Positions 56,375 to 64,000 of a stretch of DNA of 64,000 nucleotides are shown here, piece by piece. This DNA comes from Magicicada septendecula. Taxonomy: Eukaryota; Arthropoda; Insecta; Hemiptera; Cicadidae. The stretch spans positions 709,242,196-709,306,195 of the forward strand of contig CM068367.1 of NCBI GenBank assembly GCA_034769895.1. Direction: 5' to 3'. The number at the start of each line of letters is the position of its first letter. Within the stretch, counting starts at the first letter, position 1. The position numbers were made by a program, and so were the translations under genes. A model generated the notes under the pieces. That model was not told the origin of the DNA and did not search any database. It was given only the letters and a program-made list of their open reading frames with translations.

Positions 56375-59300
56375 AGTTTACTAGCAACATTTTATGTTTT
56401 AAGAAGGGTAATTTTTTTTTGACGAAAGATAACTGCCGTAAATTCAAAGAGAATCAAATAAATTTTTGCATACGTTCCTGAATTGTAGAGAACGCAATTT
56501 TTCGTGAAGTTCGGTTAATGGAAAGGGGTAGTTTACCTGCAACATTTCATGTTGTCACAAGAGAAATGTTTCCATGACGAACGATAACTGCTGCACATTC
56601 AAACAGAATCAAATTTTTTTTTTGCATGCATCGCTGCATTGTAGAGGACTGAAGGTCTATTGATTTTGGTTAGAACATGGAAGTCATGTATAGTTCTCGA
56701 AGGGTAATTTTTATATATGGCAAACGATAACAGCCGCAAATTCAAACAGAATCAAATGATTATTTTCGTACAGCTCTAAACTATAGAGTTCTCAAGACCT
56801 ATTGTTTTTGGTGAAGATCGGTTAATGGAAAAGAGTAGTTTACCAGAACGTTTCAAGTGTTAAAGGGCATTTTCTATGGCAAACGATAACAGCCGCAAAT
56901 ACAAACAGAATCAAATGATTTTTTGCATACATAATTGATTTGTAGAGTACTCAAAACCTGTTGTTTTTGGTGAAGATCGGTTAAAGGACAGGGGTAATTT
57001 ACCAGCAACATTTTATGTTTTACAAAGGCTATTTACTATGGTAAACGATAACAGCCGCATATTCAAACAGAATCAAATAATTTTTTGCATACAGCCCTGA
57101 ATTGTAGAGTTGTCAAGAAAAATTATTTTTGGTGAAGATGGTTAAGGGAAAGGGGTTGTTTACCTGCTACGTTTTTTTATCAAGGTTACTTTTTTTTGGC
57201 AAATGGTAACAGCCGCAAATTAAAACACAATCAAATAATAATATTTTGCATACAGCCCTGAAATGTAGAGTTCCCAAGTCCTATTGTTTTTTGTGAAGAT
57301 CGGTTAAGGGAAAGGGGTAAATTCTTGGATTTCGTTGTCCAAGACGTGTCCGTTACTTAACTAAACCTCTGATGAAGCCTTCTAAACGTGAAAGCCGGTT
57401 TAGGCTGTAAGGTAAAACTTTACGTTTTTACTTATAAAACTGTTACTTTACGTTTATACTTATAACGTGTTCCGAGTCGTTAGGAAAGGGGTAGTTTACC
57501 TGCAAAATTTTATGTTTTAACAAGGGTAATTTTTTCTATGACGAACGATAACTGCCGTAAATTCAAACAGAATCAACTACACTTTTGCACATCTTTTTGT
57601 ATTTTACAGAACTCAAGTTCTGTTGATTTTGTTGAAGAGAGGTTAAGGGGAAGGGGTAGTTTACCTGCAACGTTTTATATTTTAACAAGGGTATTATCTA
57701 TGGCAAACGATAACAGACGCAAATTCAAAATGAATCAAATAATTTTTTGCATACAGCCCTGAAATGAAGAGTTCTCAAGACCTATTGTTTTTTGTGAAAA
57801 TCGGATAAGGGAAAGGGGTAAATTCTTGGATTTCGTTGTCCATGACGTGTCCGTTACTTAACTAAACCTCTGATGAAGCCTTCTAAAGGTGAAAGCCGGT
57901 TTAGGCTGTAAGGTAAAACTTTACGTTTTTACTTTTATAAAACTTAGTGTTCCGAGGCGTTAGAAAAGGGGTAGTTTACCTGCAAAATTTTACGGTTTAA
58001 CAAGGGTAATTTTTTCTATGACGAACGATAACTGCCGTAAATTCAAACAGAATCAACTACACTTTTGCATATCTTTTTGTATTTTACAGAACTCAAGTTC
58101 TGTTGATTTTGATGAAGAGAGGTTAAGGGGAAGGGGTAGTTTACCTGCAACGTTTTATATTTTAACAAGGGTATTTTCTATGGCAAACGATAACAGACGC
58201 AAATTCAAACTGAATCAAATAATTTTTTACATACAGCTCTGAATTGTAGAGTTCTCAAGACATATTGTTTTTGGTGAAGATCGGTTAAGGGAAAGGGGTA
58301 GTTTAACGACAACGTTTTATGTTTTAACAATGGTATTTTCTATGGCAAACGATAACAGACGCAAATTCAAACAGAATCAAACAATTTTTTGCATACATCC
58401 CTGAATTGTAGTGTACTCAAAATCTATTGTTTTTGGATAAGATGGTTAAGGGAAAGGGGTAGTTTACTAGCAACATTTTATGTTTTAAGAAGGGTAATTT
58501 TTTTTTGACGAAAGATAACTGCCGTAAATTCAAAGAGAATCAAATAAATTTTTGCATACGTTCCTGAATTGTAGAGAACGCAATTTTTCGTGAAGTTCGG
58601 TTAATGGAAAGGGGTAGTTTACCTGCAACATTTCATGTTGTCACAAGAGAAATGTTTCCATGACGAACGATAACTGCTGCACATTCAAACAGAATCAAAT
58701 TTTTTTTTTGCATGCATCGCTGCATTGTAGAGGACTGAAGGTCTATTGATTTTGGTTAGAACATGGAAGTCATGTATAGTTCTCGAAGGGTAATATTTAT
58801 ATATGGCAAACGATAACAGCCGCAAATTCAAACAGAATCAAATGATTTTTTGCATACATAATTGATTTGTAGAGTACTCAAAACCTGTTGTTTTTGGTGA
58901 AGATCGGTTAAAGGACAGGGGTAATTTACCAGCAACATTTTATGTTTTACAAAGGCTATTTACTATGGTAAACGATAACAGCCGCATATTCAAACAGAAT
59001 CAAATAATTTTTTGCATACAGCCCTGAATTGTAGAGTTGTCAAGAAAAATTATTTTTGGTGAAGATGGTTAAGGGAAAGGGGTTGTTTACCTGCTACGTT
59101 TTTTTATCAAGGTTACTTTTTTTTGGCAAATGGTAACAGCCGCAAATTAAAACACAATCAAATAATAATATTTTGCATACAGCCCTGAAATGTAGAGTTC
59201 CCAAGTCCTATTGTTTTTTGTGAAGATCGGTTAAGGGAAAGGGGTAAATTCTTGGATTTCGTTGTCCAAGACGTGTCCGTTACTTAACTAAACCTCTGAT

Positions 59301-60388
59301 GAAGCCTTCTAAACGTGAAAGCCGGTTTAGGCTGTAAGGTAAAACTTTACGTTTTTACTTATAAAACTGTTACTTTACGTTTATACTTATAACGTGTTCC
59401 GAGTCGTTAGGAAAGGGGTAGTTTACCTGCAAAATTTTATGTTTTAACAAGGGTAATTTTTTCTATGACGAACGATAACTGCCGTAAATTCAAACAGAAT
59501 CAACTACACTTTTGCACATCTTTTTGTATTTTACAGAACTCAAGTTCTGTTGATTTTGTTGAAGAGAGGTTAAGGGGAAGGGGTAGTTTACCTGCAACGT
59601 TTTATATTTTAACAAGGGTATTATCTATGGCAAACGATAACAGACGCAAATTCAAAATGAATCAAATAATTTTTTGCATACAGCCCTGAAATGAAGAGTT
59701 CTCAAGACCTATTGTTTTTTGTGAAAATCGGATAAGGGAAAGGGGTAAATTCTTGGATTTCGTTGTCCATGACGTGTCCGTTACTTAACTAAACCTCTGA
59801 TGAAGCCTTCTAAAGGTGAAAGCCGGTTTAGGCTGTAAGGTAAAACTTTACGTTTTTACTTTTATAAAACTTAGTGTTCCGAGGCGTTAGAAAAGGGGTA
59901 GTTTACCTGCAAAATTTTACGGTTTAACAAGGGTAATTTTTTCTATGACGAACGATAACTGCCGTAAATTCAAACAGAATCAACTACACTTTTGCATATC
60001 TTTTTGTATTTTACAGAACTCAAGTTCTGTTGATTTTGATGAAGAGAGGTTAAGGGGAAGGGGTAGTTTACCTGCAACGTTTTATATTTTAACAAGGGTA
60101 TTTTCTATGGCAAACGATAACAGACGCAAATTCAAACTGAATCAAATAATTTTTTACATACAGCTCTGAATTGTAGAGTTCTCAAGACATATTGTTTTTG
60201 GTGAAGATCGGTTAAGGGAAAGGGGTAGTTTAACGACAACGTTTTATGTTTTAACAATGGTATTTTCTATGGCAAACGATAACAGACGCAAATTCAAACA
60301 GAATCAAACAATTTTTTGCATACATCCCTGAATTGTAGTGTACTCAAAATCTATTGTTTTTGGATAAGATGGTTAAGGGAAAGGGGTA
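56375..60388 (+). repeat. Third block of the 2086 bp higher-order repeat, one unit shortened
   Basis: Landmarks at 57538 and 59465 are 1927 bp apart, one monomer (159 bp) less than 2086. The loss is at about 58840, where the AACAGAATCAAATGATT of one monomer joins the following monomer. The rest aligns with the 2086 bp unit. Confidence 0.85.
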
Positions 60389-63300
60389 GTTTACTAGCAA
60401 CATTTTATGTTTTAAGAAGGGTAATTTTTTTTTGACGAAAGATAACTGCCGTAAATTCAAAGAGAATCAAATAAATTTTTGCATACGTTCCTGAATTGTA
60501 GAGAACGCAATTTTTCGTGAAGTTCGGTTAATGGAAAGGGGTAGTTTACCTGCAACATTTCATGTTGTCACAAGAGAAATGTTTCCATGACGAACGATAA
60601 CTGCTGCACATTCAAACAGAATCAAATTTTTTTTTTGCATGCATCGCTGCATTGTAGAGGACTGAAGGTCTATTGATTTTGGTTAGAACATGGAAGTCAT
60701 GTATAGTTCTCGAAGGGTAATATTTATATATGGCAAACGATAACAGCCGCAAATTCAAACAGAATCAAATGATTATTTTCGTACAGCTCTAAACTATAGA
60801 GTTCTCAAGACCTATTGTTTTTGGTGAAGATCGGTTAATGGAAAAGAGTAGTTTACCAGAACTTTTCAAGTGTTAAAGGGCATTTTCTATGGCAAACGAT
60901 AACAGCCGCAAATACAAACAGAATCAAATGATTTTTTGCATACATAATTGATTTGTAGAGTACTCAAAACCTGTTGTTTTTGGTGAAGATCGGTTAAAGG
61001 ACAGGGGTAATTTACCAGCAACATTTTATGTTTTAAAAAGGCTATTTACTATGGTAAACGATAACAGAAGCAAATTCAAACAGAATCAAACAATTTTTTG
61101 CATACATCCCTGAATTGTAGTGTACTCAAAATCTATTGTTTTTGGATAAGATCGTTAAGGGAATGGGGTAGTTTACCTGCAACGTTTTTTTATCAAGGTT
61201 ACTTTTTTTTGGCAAACGATAACAGCCGCAAATTCAAATAGGATCAAATAATGTTTTGAATACAGAACTGAAATGTAGTGTTCTCAAGATCTTTTGGTTT
61301 TGGTGATGATCGCTTAAGGGAAAGGGGTAGTATACCGGCAACATTTTATGTTTTAACAAGGTTTAATTTTTTATATGACTAACGATAAATGCCGCAAATT
61401 CAAACAAAATCAACTACGTTTTTGCATACCTTTTTGAATTAAGGAAAACTCAAGGTCAGTTGATTTTGTTGAAGATCGGATAAGGGAAAGGGGTAGTTTA
61501 CTTGCAACATTTTATGTTTTAAGAAGGGTAATTTTTTTTTGACGGAAGATAACTGCCGTAAATTCAAAGAGAATCAAATAATTTTTTGCATATGTTCCTG
61601 AATTGTAGAGATCGCAATTTTTCGTGAAGTTCGGTTAATGGAAAGGGGTAGTTTACCTGCAACATTTTATGTTGTCACATGAGAAATGTTTTCATGACGA
61701 ACGATAACTGCTGCACATTCAAACAGAATCAAATTTTTTTTCATGCATCGCTGCAATGTAGATGACTGAAGGTCTATTGATTTTGGCGAAGATCGGTTTA
61801 GAGAAAGGGGTAGTTTACCTGTAACGTTTTATGTTTTAACAAGAGTAAAGTACTTAATTTTGATAATTAAAGTATCCTGATAAGAAGCTCATAATAATCC
61901 ACTGTAGAAACGTAGATGAAATAACTCTAAATGAAGAGGCTAGGTTAACGAGGTGGGGGTAATTTTCTATTAATGAAAATTATAGTTGAAGGGGTAAGGG
62001 AGAATTTTTTATGTGTACTAAGTTATCGGCAACAAAGTATTAGTTCTTTGTTAAAATTCCTTCCCGTGCTGTTTAGCCGTAGTCCAATGTTTTCTGCAAA
62101 ACCAGACATTTCGGCAGTGCCATCGACTGCCATCATCAGTGAAAATCGATTGCGAATACGTGAGGTGGTATAAACGTGATGTTAGTGACCACAATACTGT
62201 CGTTAAGGCTGAAGCAATAAGTGGAAAGTAGTAGTTTCTATGGAAACATTTCATTTCATAAATGATTTTAAATATAAATCTTAGAACATGGAAGTCATGT
62301 ATAGTTCTCGAAGGGTAATTTTTATATATGGCAAACGATAACAGCCGCAAATTCAAACAGAATCAAATGATTATTTTCATACAGCTCTAAACTATAGAGT
62401 TCTCAAGACCTATTGTTTTTGGTAAAGATCGGTTAATGGAAAAGGGTAGTTTACCAGAACGTTTCATGTATTAAAAGGGCATTTTCTATGGCAAACGATA
62501 ACAGCCGCATATTCAAACAGAATCAAATGATTTTTTGCATACATACTTGGTTTGTAGAGTACTCAATACCTGTTGTTTTTGGTGAAGATCGGTTAATGGA
62601 AAGGGGTAATTTACCAGCATCATTTTATGTCTTAAAAAGGCTATTTACTAATGCAAACGATAACAGCCGCATATTCAAACAGAATCAAATAATTTTTTGC
62701 ATACAGCCCTGAATTTTAGAGTTGTCAAGAAAAATTGTTTTTGGTGAAGATGGTTAAGGGAAAGGGATAGTTTACCTGCTACGTTTTTTATCAAGGTTAC
62801 TTTTTTTTGGCAAAAGGTAACAGCCGCAAATTCAAACACAATCAAATAGTAATATTTTGCATAAAGCCCTGAAATGTAGAGTTCTCAAGACCTATTGTTT
62901 TTTGTGAAGATCGGTTAAGGGAAAGGGGTAAATTCTTGGATTTCGTTGTCCATGACGTGTCCGTTACTTAACTAAACCTCTGATGAAGCCTTCTAAATGT
63001 GAAAGCCGGTTTAGGCTGTAAGGAAAACTTTACGTTTTTACTTATAAAACTGTTACTTTACGTTTATACTTATAATGTGTTCCGAGTCGTTAGAAAAGGG
63101 GTAGTTTACCTGCAAAATTTTATGTTTTAAGAAGGGTTATTTTTTCTATGACGAACGATAACTGCCGTAAATTCAAACAGAATCAACTACACTTTTGCAT
63201 ATCTTTTTGTATTTTACAGAACTCAAGTTCTGTTGATTTTGTTGAAGAGAGGTTAAGGGAAAGGGGTAGTTTACTAGCAACATTTTATGTTTTAAGAAGG

Positions 63301-64000
63301 GTAATTTTTTTTTGACGAAAGATAACTGCCGTAAATTCAAAGAGAATCAAATAAATTTTTGCATACGTTCCTGAATTGTAGAGAACGCAATTTTTCGTGA
63401 AGTTCGGTTAATGGAAAGGGGTAGTTTACCTGCAACATTTCATGTTGTCACAAGAGAAATGTTTCCATGACGAACGATAACTGCTGCACATTCAAACAGA
63501 ATCAAATTTTTTTTTTGCATGCATCGCTGCATTGTAGAGGACTGAAGGTCTATTGATTTTGGTTAGAACATGGAAGTCATGTATAGTTCTCGAAGGGTAA
63601 TTTTTATATATGGCAAACGATAACAGCCGCAAATTCAAACAGAATCAAATGATTATTTTCGTACAGCTCTAAACTATAGAGTTCTCAAGACCTATTGTTT
63701 TGGTGAAGATCGGTTAATGGAAAAGAGTAGTTTACCAGAACGTTTCAAGTGTTAAAGGGCATTTTCTATGGCAAACGATAACAGCCGCAAATACAAACAG
63801 AATCAATGATTTTTTGCATACATACTTGATTTGTAGAGTACTCAAAACCTGTTGTTTTTGGTGAAGATCGGTTAAAGGACAGGGGTAATTTACCAGCAAC
63901 ATTTTATGTTTTAAAAAGGCTATTTACTATGGTAAACGATAACAGCCGCATATTCAAACAGAATCAAATAATTTTTTGCATACAGCCCTGAATTGTAGAG

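Larger units (their letters stand above)
13525..64000 (+). repeat. Large satellite array of about 162 bp monomers, continuing past the window
   Basis: The whole interval is built from head-to-tail monomers in one orientation, with spacing of 159-165 bp between successive GGGGTAG anchors (for example 22847, 23012, 23174, 23335 and 23494). The conserved blocks are GGGGTAGTTTACCTGCAAC, TTTTATGTTTTAACAAGGGTA, AACGATAACAGCCGCAAATT, TCAAACAGAATCAAATAATT, TTTTTTGCATACAG and GGTGAAGATCGGTTAAGGGA. Roughly 270 monomers are present, of several subtypes, organised in higher-order repeats and interrupted by X and Y segments. No gene is present. A centromeric or pericentromeric origin is possible but unproven. 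Confidence 0.95.

Noticed and set aside
14163-62712. Dozens of 66-101 codon open frames recurring through the satellite
   Set aside because: They follow the repeat units exactly, occur on both strands of the same DNA, and their likeness is explained by recent duplication. No known domain is visible.
13525-64000. CRISPR-like or other prokaryotic repeat array
   Set aside because: Repeats are 162 bp head-to-tail units without unique spacers, in animal-like DNA beside a Polinton.
13525-64000. Telomeric repeat
   Set aside because: Words such as GTTAGG occur once per Y segment only; there are no short tandem TTAGG or TTAGGG runs.
13525-64000. CENP-B box in the satellite
   Set aside because: I could not find the box consensus in the monomer. 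The CCCGGG in segment X lacks the rest of the motif.

Overview
The window looks like animal (metazoan) nuclear DNA, most likely arthropod-like, although the species cannot be fixed from the sequence alone. The evidence is a Polinton/Maverick element with arthropod-style TATA plus TCAGT initiator promoters, GT-AG intron-like signals, and a very long tandem satellite. There are no rRNA genes, tRNA genes or prokaryotic operon signals that I can support.

Region 1 (1 to about 11.2 kb, possibly to 13.4 kb) is a Polinton whose left end lies outside the window. Two gene blocks diverge from a roughly 100 bp intergenic promoter at 5429-5529. Leftward on the minus strand lie integrase, packaging ATPase, a DUF8207-type protein, a fibre-like repeat protein, a parvovirus-type phospholipase A2 protein, an adenain-like protease, a minor capsid candidate, and the N-terminus of the major capsid protein, which runs off the window. 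Rightward lie the protein-primed family B DNA polymerase, a 167-residue protein of a recurrent unnamed family, and a 97-residue OB-fold-like protein. A small BIR (inhibitor-of-apoptosis) gene sits on the minus strand inside the polymerase's candidate leader intron. Replication (POLB), integration (INT), packaging (ATPase), maturation (protease) and capsid genes together make the virus-like set of this family. The element looks young and largely whole in the part seen, with perhaps one or two breaks.

Region 2 (11.2-13.5 kb) is AT-rich and gene-free: a (GT)n run, several short tandem repeats, a short decayed copy of the Polinton protease in the opposite orientation, and two repeat blocks (about 68 bp and about 60 bp units) that may be the element's subterminal repeats.

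Region 3 (about 13.5-64 kb, continuing past the window) is a single satellite array of about 162 bp monomers, all in the same orientation. Two foreign-looking segments, here called X (about 462 bp, 12 full copies) and Y (about 142-172 bp, about 33 copies), interrupt monomers and are flanked by short direct repeats. The monomers form nested higher-order repeats with periods of 3675, 2424, 2086, 2921 and 4184 bp, overlaid by long-range near-identical duplications at offsets of 16,294 and 13,161 bp. The recurring 66-101 codon open frames in this region are by-products of the repeats, not genes.
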